Shown: positions 26,150-35,259 of the stretch, one piece after another
Layout of the letters: every line of letters begins with the position of its first letter
Position numbering within the stretch: the stretch's first letter is position 1
Source: Rhodopirellula baltica SH 1
Lineage (GTDB): Bacteria; Planctomycetota; Planctomycetia; Pirellulales; Pirellulaceae
Assembly: GCF_000196115.1 (NCBI RefSeq)
Contig: NC_005027.1
Location: forward strand, 2,604,001-2,668,000
DNA: 64,000 nt
Reading direction: 5' to 3'
Notes under the pieces: model-generated
What the model saw: the letters and a program-made list of their open reading frames with translations, nothing else
The model's database searches: none
What the model was told of the DNA's origin: nothing
Position numbers and translations under genes: made by a program

Positions 26150-26530
26150 TCAGCCATCTTCCGCGATGATTCGGTCGTCATTCTGCACCGCAAAGAAGCC
26201 CCAGCAATAGGCTGGGACGAGCCGCCCGTAAAGTTTGCTGTGCACAATGGAGGCAGCAAACCAGAGTAACAAGAGGGTGCCTATCGGTGGCGTGAACGTG
26301 ATGTATCGGTACGAACGAAGAATGTTCGGAATGACGATGATTCCGATGACGGTGATTGACCAAATCCACGGTTTTCGGTCCCAGTGACGGATCGTGAGAT
26401 AGTTGCGACAATGCTCGCAATATCCCAGCGGGAATACGAAACGCCAAAAGCCGACCGGCCCTCCGCAAACAGGACAGTCGTGAGTCCGATTCGTGGGTGC
26501 CGATTCAGGTGGCTGGTACGGGTTGATCAT
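26150..26530 (-). CDS. Small zinc-ribbon membrane protein
   Basis: 126 residues from the ATG at 26530 (a start at 26572 is possible). N-terminus MINPYQPPESAP is the proline-rich leader typical of planctomycete membrane proteins. A zinc-ribbon follows with CPVCGGPVGFW and CEHCRNYL (two CxxC pairs), then two transmembrane helices (WIWSITVIGIIVIPNIL and PPIGTLLLLWFAASIV). It converges on the RND pump gene with a 19-base gap. Function unknown. Confidence 0.75.
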   Translation of the reverse strand: MINPYQPPESAPTNRTHDCPVCGGPVGFWRFVFPLGYCEHCRNYLTIRHWDRKPWIWSITVIGIIVIPNILRSYRYITFTPPIGTLLLLWFAASIVHSKLYGRLVPAYCWGFFAVQNDDRIIAEDG

Positions 26531-26612
26531 GGCGACGCAAACGAGCAAACATGGATGGTGTTCCGCAATCATAACAGGAGAAATGGCTCCTCCGCGTCAT
26601 GCAGCCACGATG

Positions 26613-29600
26613 TCACTCATCGCTCTTCGGAGCGGGCAATCCAAGTGACCCAGACGTCAGATACGTGGCCCAGAACAACGGCTGATTCCCCGTGATGTTC
26701 TGAGAATCCTCATCCGCTTTGCCGAGCAATGGTTCGCCGGCGACGGCAAGTTCCGCTTGCCGAAGCAACGACACTCCGCGGCGTGTCGCTGACGCGAGCG
26801 ACGTGTGAGGTGTTTCATTGATCAATTCACCGATCACCGTCGCGGCTGAATGGCCTCCGGTGACCCATCGACTCAGCGTGATCTCTTTCACGCCACTACA
26901 ACGAAGCGCGGCGAGAGGAAAGAAGAGCTCCGATCCATCGCCAAGCTTTGCCGCCCCCGATGCCGTTCGGTATCCAGGAAGTGCAACCGTCCGCGGACCA
27001 CCGGCGGGAAGACGAACCCAACCGAACAACTGATCCCATTGACCGCTGGCATCCGATCGCGGCGTGGACGTGGTGCTGGGGATGGTCGTCGTCGCCATCG
27101 GCGCCGTGACGTTTGGTGTCAGTGGCGATGCGACAATCAAGTGAGCCACGCCCAAGCCGACTCGATCGGTCGGTGGTGCGGAACCGATCGTCCATTGCAA
27201 CGGGTCATCCGCCGCGGCCAACATCTCCGCGATCATTTGATCGTTCAGTTCTTTTTGGCGAGGTGCGAAGAACGTTCCAGCCATCACCGCCACTCGATTC
27301 GCTTCACTCGCGGCACCGACTTCCCGAAGTGCCAACCCCGGCGTGGGGGCGTAGCTGAGTTTGATCGTGTCGGCCCAAAGTTGTCCGGGTGAAAGCGGAT
27401 CGCGATCGGCTTCGGCATCATCCGCCGCATCGTCGTTCTCTTCTGCGGTCACGTCTGGACCATCGCTGGCGGGCAGCAATTCAAATGGCAAATACCACAG
27501 TGGCCCATCAGGAACGATCACCAGATTCTCCAGTCCGGTTTCGTTCCAACCCGAGTTAGGTGGAAACAACACTTCTTTTAACTTCGCAGCGGTATCGCGC
27601 CACGACTCATCGTCAGGCAACCGCTTGCCGCGACTTCGGTTGGCACCAATGTCGGCCAACAACTTCGAGATCATTGTTGGGATGCGACGTCCGGCGGGTG
27701 AAATCCATCCGGTCGTGTCACCGTCTCGCGAAAGCGTAGCGACCAAACGAGGTCCATCCACCACAAAGGTCAGCAACCCAGTCCCCGGTGGAAGCGCCGC
27801 GGCATCCTCCGATGCAACCGACGGCGGACAGATCGAAGGAATTCGCAACCGCTGAAGTGCAATCTGGGTGACAAGCGATTCTTCCACACTCGCGACCGCA
27901 GCGGCTCGCGGTTCAGTATCGTCCGCCCCTTCTCGCAGAAACGTTTGAACTCTCTGACGCAACTCGGCGATCATCTGCGGCGGTTGCACCACCATGTCTT
28001 TGGTAGACGGCCAAAACGATTCAACCGGATCCGTCACCAACGACCGAACGTCCATCAAGCGACCTCGCAGCGGCAAAGCAGAAGCCAGACGTGCCGCATG
28101 AATTCGGTCGGTGGACTTCAGCACATCCAACCCGTTGTTTTCCGCCACGGCCAATTCCAACCGACCACGGTGCAAAGGTGTCGAATCAAGACCGATCAAT
28201 GCAATCGCGTCCACTGGGTCTCGCCGCCATGTTGGCAACGACACGGGCGAGGTGAAGTAGTCCAACAAGCTCTTGGTCGACTGGTTACCGATCGACCGTC
28301 CCATCATGGATTGCACCAAACTCAGTTGGTAGTGCGATGGCATTGAGATGACCGGTCGGTTGCGGTCCCGTCGATTGTTCACGAACTCATTCAACGATCC
28401 CATCGCGTTGGACAGTTTGCCTTCCGGGCCACCGAGTGATTCACCACGGGCGGCGGCAATCCGAGCCGCAACATAGGCACCGTAGGCTTCCAAACGCGGA
28501 AAATCCACATCGCGCCGGGATGCAATTTCGATCGCCAGTGTCATCGACTCCGCAGCCGCATCGACTCGCCCGGCACTGATCGCAGCATCCGCCGCGACGA
28601 GATAGCAATGCAGCGAAGCGAGACGAGATTCGCGAATCAATGTGCGTCCTGCAAGCAACGCGGTCTGCTCGACCTTTCCGTATTGCTGTGGTCCGGCCGC
28701 ACCAACTGCCAACTGCAAGGCTTCTCCAATGAATTCGTACTGTTCCAGTGCCGCCGCGGAATTGACGGCTTGTTGGCTGGTTGCCACCAATCCCGCTGCC
28801 ATGTTTGGATCCAGTGCACCAGTTGCGTCACCAGAAACGCCGACCGTCATTCCCGCCAGCAACATCAACGGCGTAATCGGATGCACGGCACCACCAAGCG
28901 TCGAGTATTTCCCGACGCGATCCACAACCGTCGAGTCTTCTGAAACAGCTAGCTGCCCGACACCTCGCATTGCACCGATCAATGATCGACCGCCGGGCGA
29001 ATTCAAACCGCTCGGGTATTTGGTCGACTCCATCAGCTCTGCGGCCAAGGGTTCTTGAGCGGACAGTTCGCCCATCACAACTCGGCGTCGATACATCATC
29101 AACGCAATCGATCGCATGATTTCAATCGCGTCGACGCGTTTCAAATTCTGATTCTCAATGCGGCCACCTTGTTGCAACCGCTGTTCGGTCAAGATTTCGC
29201 CGCTGTGAAGCATCAATCCTTTTGGAACCGGAGCCAGCCGCACCGCGTTGGCCTCCGGCCACAGGTTCGTCGCCCCGGCCCTGATGGCGCCACCTTGATT
29301 CAAACCGTTCCAATCGATCGCACCCAACCAACCTCGGTTGCGGACCGTGATCTGCATTCCCGCGTCCAGATGCGTTCGGCAAAGAGGCAAATGCCCAAGG
29401 TGCCAATAGCATTCGGCCAACATCGCATGCACGGGAATCGCATCGATCCATTTGCCGTTGACGTCCGTTCGCGAACTACGAAGCGCCGACTCAAACGCAT
29501 TGATGGCGTTCTTCATGTCGCCGTCGCGATAGATTTCCAGCGCCGTGTAATAGTTTTGCGGCGGATACTGGTTACCCGTGTTTCCTCCGCCGACGACTTG

Positions 29601-29738
29601 AGCCTCGGTGCAATTTGCCGCACCAAAGGTCAACAACGCAGCAATCGCAAACAAGAGAAGCGTCCAAGTTCTTTGTGGTGTGGGTGATGGGTGCACGGTC
29701 ATGCCAGCAAAGCGATAGGAAGGAAACATGGGTTTCAT
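26613..29738 (-). CDS. Exported CHAT-like domain protein
   Basis: 1041 residues. A signal peptide (TWTLLLFAIAALLTFGAANC) is followed by TPR-like helical repeats (YYTALEIYRDGDMKNAINAFESAL, AMLAECYWHLGHL) and, in the last 350 residues, a CHAT-type caspase fold: LVIVPDGPLWYLPFELLP, LSYAPTPGLALREV, HLIVASPLTP, VALPGYRTASG, AALRCSGVKEITLSRWVTGG and the closing NQPLFWATYLTSGS. Where active CHAT proteases have histidine (HxATHG) and cysteine (LSACET), this protein appears to read HLIVAS and LPGYRT, so both catalytic residues seem absent. A structural or binding role is inferred. An acidic insert (ENDDAADDAEADRD) and a Thr/Ser-rich insert interrupt the domain. The start at 29738 has GGA six bases upstream. 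Confidence 0.75.
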   Translation of the reverse strand: MKPMFPSYRFAGMTVHPSPTPQRTWTLLLFAIAALLTFGAANCTEAQVVGGGNTGNQYPPQNYYTALEIYRDGDMKNAINAFESALRSSRTDVNGKWIDAIPVHAMLAECYWHLGHLPLCRTHLDAGMQITVRNRGWLGAIDWNGLNQGGAIRAGATNLWPEANAVRLAPVPKGLMLHSGEILTEQRLQQGGRIENQNLKRVDAIEIMRSIALMMYRRRVVMGELSAQEPLAAELMESTKYPSGLNSPGGRSLIGAMRGVGQLAVSEDSTVVDRVGKYSTLGGAVHPITPLMLLAGMTVGVSGDATGALDPNMAAGLVATSQQAVNSAAALEQYEFIGEALQLAVGAAGPQQYGKVEQTALLAGRTLIRESRLASLHCYLVAADAAISAGRVDAAAESMTLAIEIASRRDVDFPRLEAYGAYVAARIAAARGESLGGPEGKLSNAMGSLNEFVNNRRDRNRPVISMPSHYQLSLVQSMMGRSIGNQSTKSLLDYFTSPVSLPTWRRDPVDAIALIGLDSTPLHRGRLELAVAENNGLDVLKSTDRIHAARLASALPLRGRLMDVRSLVTDPVESFWPSTKDMVVQPPQMIAELRQRVQTFLREGADDTEPRAAAVASVEESLVTQIALQRLRIPSICPPSVASEDAAALPPGTGLLTFVVDGPRLVATLSRDGDTTGWISPAGRRIPTMISKLLADIGANRSRGKRLPDDESWRDTAAKLKEVLFPPNSGWNETGLENLVIVPDGPLWYLPFELLPASDGPDVTAEENDDAADDAEADRDPLSPGQLWADTIKLSYAPTPGLALREVGAASEANRVAVMAGTFFAPRQKELNDQMIAEMLAAADDPLQWTIGSAPPTDRVGLGVAHLIVASPLTPNVTAPMATTTIPSTTSTPRSDASGQWDQLFGWVRLPAGGPRTVALPGYRTASGAAKLGDGSELFFPLAALRCSGVKEITLSRWVTGGHSAATVIGELINETPHTSLASATRRGVSLLRQAELAVAGEPLLGKADEDSQNITGNQPLFWATYLTSGSLGLPAPKSDE

Positions 29739-29841
29739 TCTATCCGCGCGGCCGGATCAGGACGAATGAAACGTTTGCCGCGACGCCAGAGAATTGGCGA
29801 GCACTTCCGTGTAAAGCAACCGAACCGGTTATGCTGGTTGC

Positions 29842-30558
29842 ATGAATTCCGACACTGACAATGCCGCCTCGCCTGATGTCGTCGACCCACCGAACCCCTA
29901 CGCGACGGGCCCTCTAAAAGAGGGAGATGCCGACGATCAAGAGCTGTTGCTGGACATTCCTCTCGAGGAAAAGCCGTTTCCGACGTTGCCTTCCACCATT
30001 CTGCGGTGGACATTGGTCTGCGGCATCGCCGCGGTCCCCAGTTTTGTGATCGGGCTAAACGTCACCGAAGGACAATTTCTGGGGATGGTCACCGGGATTG
30101 CGATCTTCGTCGCCGGTTACGTTTGGGCCGATCTGGTCACGCGAAATCGGCCGTGGCGACGATACCGGAACATCAGGATCACCTTGCGGACGGTTTACAT
30201 ACTCCGCCTGATCGTTTCGATCATTCTTCCGGCCGGAATGATTGTCGACATGTTCACCGGAATGATCGCGGTGGTGACCGTCACCTCCATCTCACAGCTC
30301 AACGACGGCACGGGATTAGGATTCATTTCCACCGTCTTTACCACACTCATCCAAGGAGTTCTGCTCAACATCCTTTTGATGGTGCTGGCACTGTGCATCT
30401 ACCCCATCGTGAGACTGACGGGGCGAGGGCGGCAGAGCAAGCGACTGCGGAAACAAGGCGGCGACGATCAGACTCCGTCGGATTCTTCATCGGAGTCACT
30501 GGCGAATCCTTTGCTATCCTCGTCCGAGTCGTCTTCGTCAGAACCTTCGTTGCGATAA
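29842..30558 (+). CDS. Multi-pass membrane protein, unknown function
   Basis: 238 residues. A proline-containing N-terminal leader (PPNPYATGP) is followed by about four transmembrane helices (LRWTLVCGIAAVPSFVIGL, LGMVTGIAIFVAGYVWADL, YILRLIVSIILPAGMIVDMF, LIQGVLLNILLMVLALCIYP) and a very Ser-rich C-terminal tail of about 35 residues. The tail is encoded in the 91 bases shared with the convergent FlgI-like gene, whose own C-terminus there is Asp/Ser/Glu-rich. No family was recognised. Function unknown. Confidence 0.72.
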   Translation: MNSDTDNAASPDVVDPPNPYATGPLKEGDADDQELLLDIPLEEKPFPTLPSTILRWTLVCGIAAVPSFVIGLNVTEGQFLGMVTGIAIFVAGYVWADLVTRNRPWRRYRNIRITLRTVYILRLIVSIILPAGMIVDMFTGMIAVVTVTSISQLNDGTGLGFISTVFTTLIQGVLLNILLMVLALCIYPIVRLTGRGRQSKRLRKQGGDDQTPSDSSSESLANPLLSSSESSSSEPSLR

Positions 30559-32198
30559 TAGGTTCTCAGGTTCTTTGGCAGCGGATCGAAAGCCAACTGA
30601 TCGGGCAGGATGCCTTGCGTCTTGGCCATTCTCAGCAGTGCAACCGCATCGCCATAGCCTCCGCCGACTTCCGTCAGGCCTTCCAGCATCCCAGCGAGCG
30701 TGTTGTCGACTTCGGCAAACGCATCGTCTTTGCCCGCTTGAAAACGGCTGATCCGAAGCTGTCCGGTTTCAGGCACGGAGCGAATCATGATCCCCGATGG
30801 GCCTAAGAAGAACGTTTCGATCTGCAATGGTTGAACATCGCCGAACAAAACGATCTCTGGATTGCGACGCAGCGATACCACGACGGCGGGTTTCGCGGTC
30901 GATGCAACTTGATAGAGCCGATAGGTTCCACGAAGATTTTGTCCGGCGAGTTTTTGTCGGCCATCTTCACGATTTCGCAGTGTGCTGAATCCTCCATAGC
31001 GAGTCTCCAAGCTGGGCGAATCCATCAAACGCTGCAGACCCTCGACCACATTGTGGTGTTGCATGTCTTCGAGTGCTTTGAGCGCTGGCGCACGGAACGC
31101 GGGCTCCGCGCGAATCGCCGCGATCAATGGATCCACCGCTTCTTCGCGATCCAAGTAAGCCAACGCTTCCGCGGCATAGAAACGCAATTCGGGGTTGGAC
31201 GACTGAACCGCATCCAGCAAAGTTGGAATGGCTGGTTCGCCGAGCCCTTCCAACTGCAACGCCGCATCGGCAGCCTTCGCAGGCAGCTTCATGCGTTCGC
31301 CAAGTTCCGTCAGACGCACCTGCGTGTTGGATGATTCAGGTGCCACACCGATCGCACGAATAACCGCCATCAAGCGAGAGACACTGTTGCGGTAACGAGG
31401 ATGGACATCCAACTGAATGAAGTCGTCTTCGATCGGTTCGGCGATGCCGCGACGAGTTGATCCGTCAAAGAAATAGAAACGATGGTTGATGGCTTGAGCG
31501 ATTGCCGCCGACATTTTGACGTGTTGAAAATCAGGCCGCAAAACCAATCCCAACTTGCGATCGTTCTGCACGACACCGCCGGACAAAACCGTACCTTGGA
31601 CTCGCAACGCACCGTCTGCTTCGCCTTCATGATCGCCTCGCGTGAGCACGGGTCCGGTACCAACCGCCAACACATCGCTGCTGCGAACGGCACTGTCGAG
31701 AACTTTTTGGTGACGAAGGCGAGTGTCAAGCAGCCAACCACCGTGTAGGTCGGTCGCTTCGGTTTTCGTAGGGGTCAAGATTTCCAAATCGATCGTGTCG
31801 CCACGACGTGACCCTGGTGGAATCGTTCCCAGCACTTGAACAAGCGCGGTGGTGTTGAGTTCCAAGAAATCATTTGGATTTGGAATCTCTTTCCGTTTCA
31901 TCTCCTCCAGCAACATGTCGCGAAAGGTAGAAGGCAATGCGGGGCCGCCGGAGTCGGGCAACGCGTTGACAATCGCAACGCCATTGACGCGAACGCTTTG
32001 CATTCCATGAGGAATGGCCGCTTCTCGAATTAAATCCGGCGGATCAGGAACCTTCAGCAATTTGGCCAATTTTGGATTGTTCGACGGGTCGTTCTGATCA
32101 CGTTTCCAAAACGATGTGCATCCGCCAGCGGCGGTCAGCGACAGCGTGATCCACACCAACCCGAATCGGCAGCGTTGGAGAGCGGTAGTTGCGTTCAT
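30468..32198 (-). CDS. FlgI-like domain lipoprotein with HEAT repeats
   Basis: 576 residues. The signal peptide FGLVWITLSLTAAGGC ends in a lipobox. Residues about 60-270 resemble flagellar P-ring protein FlgI: VRVNGVAIVNALPDSGGP, ALVQVLGTIPPGSRRGDTIDLEI, LHGGWLLDTRL, VLAVGTGPVL, VLSGGVVQNDRKLGLVLRPD and AIAQAINHRF follow the FlgI order. A HEAT-repeat stretch comes next (GLGEPAIPTLLDAVQSSNPELRFYAAEALAYLDREEAVDPLIAAI), then a beta-rich domain and an acidic tail (DEDDSDEDS). No flagellar genes are nearby, so a role as an envelope ring or scaffold unrelated to motility is plausible but inferred. The stop lies inside the convergent neighbour. Confidence 0.75.
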   Translation of the reverse strand: MNATTALQRCRFGLVWITLSLTAAGGCTSFWKRDQNDPSNNPKLAKLLKVPDPPDLIREAAIPHGMQSVRVNGVAIVNALPDSGGPALPSTFRDMLLEEMKRKEIPNPNDFLELNTTALVQVLGTIPPGSRRGDTIDLEILTPTKTEATDLHGGWLLDTRLRHQKVLDSAVRSSDVLAVGTGPVLTRGDHEGEADGALRVQGTVLSGGVVQNDRKLGLVLRPDFQHVKMSAAIAQAINHRFYFFDGSTRRGIAEPIEDDFIQLDVHPRYRNSVSRLMAVIRAIGVAPESSNTQVRLTELGERMKLPAKAADAALQLEGLGEPAIPTLLDAVQSSNPELRFYAAEALAYLDREEAVDPLIAAIRAEPAFRAPALKALEDMQHHNVVEGLQRLMDSPSLETRYGGFSTLRNREDGRQKLAGQNLRGTYRLYQVASTAKPAVVVSLRRNPEIVLFGDVQPLQIETFFLGPSGIMIRSVPETGQLRISRFQAGKDDAFAEVDNTLAGMLEGLTEVGGGYGDAVALLRMAKTQGILPDQLAFDPLPKNLRTYYRNEGSDEDDSDEDSKGFASDSDEESDGV

Positions 32199-32477
32199 GA
32201 GCGTACGAATGCGTTCGTCGTAAGTTGGTTGGCCACGATTACTTCAGGAAGTAGCCAATCCTTAGAACCCGACACAAGAGCAGACCGACACTGGAGTTCA
32301 ATGCGATCCGATCACATCCGTTTCCTGCGAATCGGACAATCATTGAACTGCGACAGTGGACGCACTGTTAAACTGACTCGGGCCACACGGTCTTTCTCCA
32401 GACTCGCGGATTGCTTCAAACTCGATCCCCGCAAGTTGAATTCCCGGTCGCATCCATTCTTCCAGCGATTTGAATCG

Positions 32478-33989
32478 ATGATTCGTTGTTGTTCCCAGCT
32501 CGATAGCCACCACTTCGCGAAAACGCGTCGGCTGATTGCCGGTTGCGTTTTTTTGCTCGCGTTGCCTGCCATTTCCCCGAGTGTTCACGCCACCGAATTC
32601 GCGAAGACTTCGGCGAATCCGCAGGGCAATGCCTTGCGGTCGGACACTCGCGCGATCGAGCTCGGCTGGGAAGTGCTGACTCGAAAAGCGTTGTTGCCCA
32701 GCGACTTTTCTCAGGAAGTGATTAACGACATCTGGAGAAGCTGGCCCGATGAGGCTCGCGAAAAGGTCGAAAACGCGTCACCGGAAGACCGACTGCGAGC
32801 GATCTATTATCGCTACGGATTGTCGGAACGTCCCGAATTGGTCGTGCGAGACGACGGCGTCGCAACGTTTCATTCTGCGGAAGAACAGGACTCCGTCGGC
32901 CCGCCAATGCAGTATGTCGTTGATGAAGACGGCAACTGGACGATGAATTGCCTTTCCTGCCACGGTGGTTCCGTCTACGGGACGCCAACGCCCGGTGCCC
33001 CCAACAACCGTTACGCTCTTCAAACGCTCACCGAAGAAGTCCGCAGCACCAAGTTTCGATTGGGCAAACCGCTGGGTCGAATGGAGTTGGGTTCGCTGGT
33101 CATTCCCCTGGGTACGACCAACGGAACCACCAATGCAGTGGTGTTCGGCATGGGGCTGATGCACTATCGGGATTCGCAACTGAATCTCGTTCAAAAGACA
33201 CCTCAGACATTCGTTCATCACGACATGGACGCTCCGCCTTGGTGGCACTTCTATAAGCGGCCGTACCTCTACATTGATGGGTTCGCACAAAAGGGGCATC
33301 GCGGGTTGATGCAGTTCACGCTGGTCCCCGAAAACGGCCCCGATTTTTATCGCGAGCATGAAAACGACTTCCGAAACGTTTTCGCGTTCCTGTCGTCATT
33401 GCGGGCACCGAAGTATGACGGCCCGATCGATGAAGACCTCGCCGAAACCGGACGTCATTTGTTCGCACAAACTTGCTCGCGTTGCCACGGAACTTACGGC
33501 GATGACGGCGGAAGCTACCCGAACCAAATGGTTTCGATCGATGAGATTGGAACTGATCCCGTCCGTTTCGAAGCCCTTCCCAGCGAAGGTCGTCAGAAGT
33601 ACGCGGATTCCTGGTTCGCTGAACTCGGGCCCGGAAACTCACAGAAAACGCTGGTCAATCCTGAAGGCTACGTCGCGCCGCCTTTGGATGGCGTATGGGC
33701 TAGCCCACCGTACTTTCACAACGGCAGCGTTCCGACTCTATGGCATGTCCTACACCCCGAGGAGCGACCTGTTGTGTGGAGACGATCCGAAGAAGCAATC
33801 GATCGTGAGCGAGTTGGTTTTCAGATTGAATTGGCAGAGAAAACGCCTTTGTTCCAGCCCGATGTCCTGATTCGACGCAGCTATTTTGACACCCGTCGGT
33901 TTGGCAAAAATGCCTCTGGCCACGACTATCCCGACGAATTGAACGAAGCGGAAAAGCGAGCGGTTTTGGAATATCTCAAAACGCTTTGA
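32478..33989 (+). CDS. Exported cytochrome c protein with two CxxCH motifs
   Basis: 503 residues from the ATG at 32478; the frame stays open further upstream but without export signal. The signal peptide (RRLIAGCVFLLALPAISPSVHA) precedes two haem c sites: NCLSCHGGSVYGTPTPG and, about 160 residues later, QTCSRCHGTYGDDGG. Between them lie THNAVVF-like and WWHFYKRPYLYIDGF segments, and near the end VAPPLDGVWASPPYFHNGSVPTLWHVL, a motif found in di-haem peroxidase-like and thiosulfate dehydrogenase-type planctomycete cytochromes. A periplasmic electron-transfer role is inferred. It is divergent from the FlgI-like gene (279-base gap holding both promoters). Confidence 0.78.
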   Translation: MIRCCSQLDSHHFAKTRRLIAGCVFLLALPAISPSVHATEFAKTSANPQGNALRSDTRAIELGWEVLTRKALLPSDFSQEVINDIWRSWPDEAREKVENASPEDRLRAIYYRYGLSERPELVVRDDGVATFHSAEEQDSVGPPMQYVVDEDGNWTMNCLSCHGGSVYGTPTPGAPNNRYALQTLTEEVRSTKFRLGKPLGRMELGSLVIPLGTTNGTTNAVVFGMGLMHYRDSQLNLVQKTPQTFVHHDMDAPPWWHFYKRPYLYIDGFAQKGHRGLMQFTLVPENGPDFYREHENDFRNVFAFLSSLRAPKYDGPIDEDLAETGRHLFAQTCSRCHGTYGDDGGSYPNQMVSIDEIGTDPVRFEALPSEGRQKYADSWFAELGPGNSQKTLVNPEGYVAPPLDGVWASPPYFHNGSVPTLWHVLHPEERPVVWRRSEEAIDRERVGFQIELAEKTPLFQPDVLIRRSYFDTRRFGKNASGHDYPDELNEAEKRAVLEYLKTL

Positions 33990-34072
33990 CACTCTTGCTG
34001 CGAATCCACCGAATCTGCTAATGACGAGTCAAACAACTCGCTCGCATCGTTTCGATTCAGGATTTGGTTCCG

Positions 34073-35254
34073 ATGAACAGTTCGCTTCGCCTCGGATTGA
34101 TCGCAATCCTCGCCGTAGTCGCCTCTGGCCTCGTTTCGCCTTCGCCCGCAGCCGCACAAACTTCTCCGTTTCTGCGGATGTTCAAACGCGGCAACAAAGT
34201 CGAAGTCGATACGACCAAGACCTATGAACTGACTCAAGAGGATGGGCCTTGGTTGATCCTGGCTCACACCTTTGTCGGTGCGGGATCGAAGGAGCGAGCC
34301 GAACGATTGGCACTCGAAATTCGCCAAGAACTCAACTTGCCTTCGTATGTCTACGAAGAGAACTTCGACTTTTCGGGCGAGGTGGAAACCCCAACCTCAA
34401 CCATCCAAGTTGCCGGTGGAGCCACTCGTCCCAACCATCGCCGAATGCGATACGCGAACAGCATTCAGTATGACGCTCACGCGGTTCTGGTCGGCGAATA
34501 CGATCACGCAGAACACCCGCAAATCGCAGAAGACCTGAAACGCATCAAGTCGGCAAAGCTGCCAGTCTTTGGTGACAAGAAAGAGATGGAAGCCGAAACA
34601 GACTTCCGAAATCCAGTCACAGCGGTCAAGGCGTTGCACCGTCAATTCGTCAGTCGCAGTGGCGACAAGGATCGTGGTGAAATGGGCAGTGCATTCCTGA
34701 CCCGCAATCCGATGCTGCCCGATGACTTCTCGCACGCACCCGAAGTCGATTCGTTTGTTCGCAAACTAAACGAAGACAAGCAATTCAATTTGCTGGAGTG
34801 CGATGGTAAATTCACTGTCGTCGTTCGCACCTTCGAGGGCTACAAGACCATCGTTGACGGCAAGAAGGAAAAGAACTTCCAACCGAACATCAATCGCCTG
34901 GACCGCATGGCGATGGACGCCAATAAAATGGTGGTCGCACTTCGAAAAGAAGGCCAAGAAGCCTACCAGTACCACGATCGCACTCGATCGATTGTGACCA
35001 TCGGCAGCTTCGAAACGCTGGGCTACGATCTGCCCGATGGCGGATTTGAATACGCACCAGAGATTCAAGCGATCATGTCAAACTACCGGGCATTCAATGT
35101 CGATCCGAGCATCGCGAATCAAGTCAAAAGCAAGACCAACGACGGGCTAGCGGCTAAACACATCGAAAACATCCCTTTCGATGTTCAGCCGACACCGATT
35201 CGCATTCCGAAGGCTAGCAAACGCAGCTTCTACAGCGCGGCAGTTGGACGTTGA
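34073..35254 (+). CDS. Exported SPOR-like domain protein
   Basis: 393 residues from the ATG at 34073 with AGGA ten bases upstream; a TTG nine bases earlier is less likely. Signal peptide: LRLGLIAILAVVASGLVSPSPAAA. The segment WLILAHTFVGAGSKERAERLALEIRQELNLPSYVY looks like an SPOR-type peptidoglycan-binding fold, repeated in weaker form later (FTVVVRTFEGYK). The remaining sequence is hydrophilic. Planctomycetes have peptidoglycan, so a cell-wall role is possible, not shown. Its stop codon overlaps a possible TTG start of the rdgB gene, so the two are likely co-transcribed. Confidence 0.7.
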   Translation: MNSSLRLGLIAILAVVASGLVSPSPAAAQTSPFLRMFKRGNKVEVDTTKTYELTQEDGPWLILAHTFVGAGSKERAERLALEIRQELNLPSYVYEENFDFSGEVETPTSTIQVAGGATRPNHRRMRYANSIQYDAHAVLVGEYDHAEHPQIAEDLKRIKSAKLPVFGDKKEMEAETDFRNPVTAVKALHRQFVSRSGDKDRGEMGSAFLTRNPMLPDDFSHAPEVDSFVRKLNEDKQFNLLECDGKFTVVVRTFEGYKTIVDGKKEKNFQPNINRLDRMAMDANKMVVALRKEGQEAYQYHDRTRSIVTIGSFETLGYDLPDGGFEYAPEIQAIMSNYRAFNVDPSIANQVKSKTNDGLAAKHIENIPFDVQPTPIRIPKASKRSFYSAAVGR

Positions 35255-35259
35255 ATCGA

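Noticed and set aside
32175-32477. N-terminal extension of the cytochrome frame by about 101 residues
   Set aside because: It would overlap the start of the divergent FlgI-like gene and bury the signal peptide in the interior.
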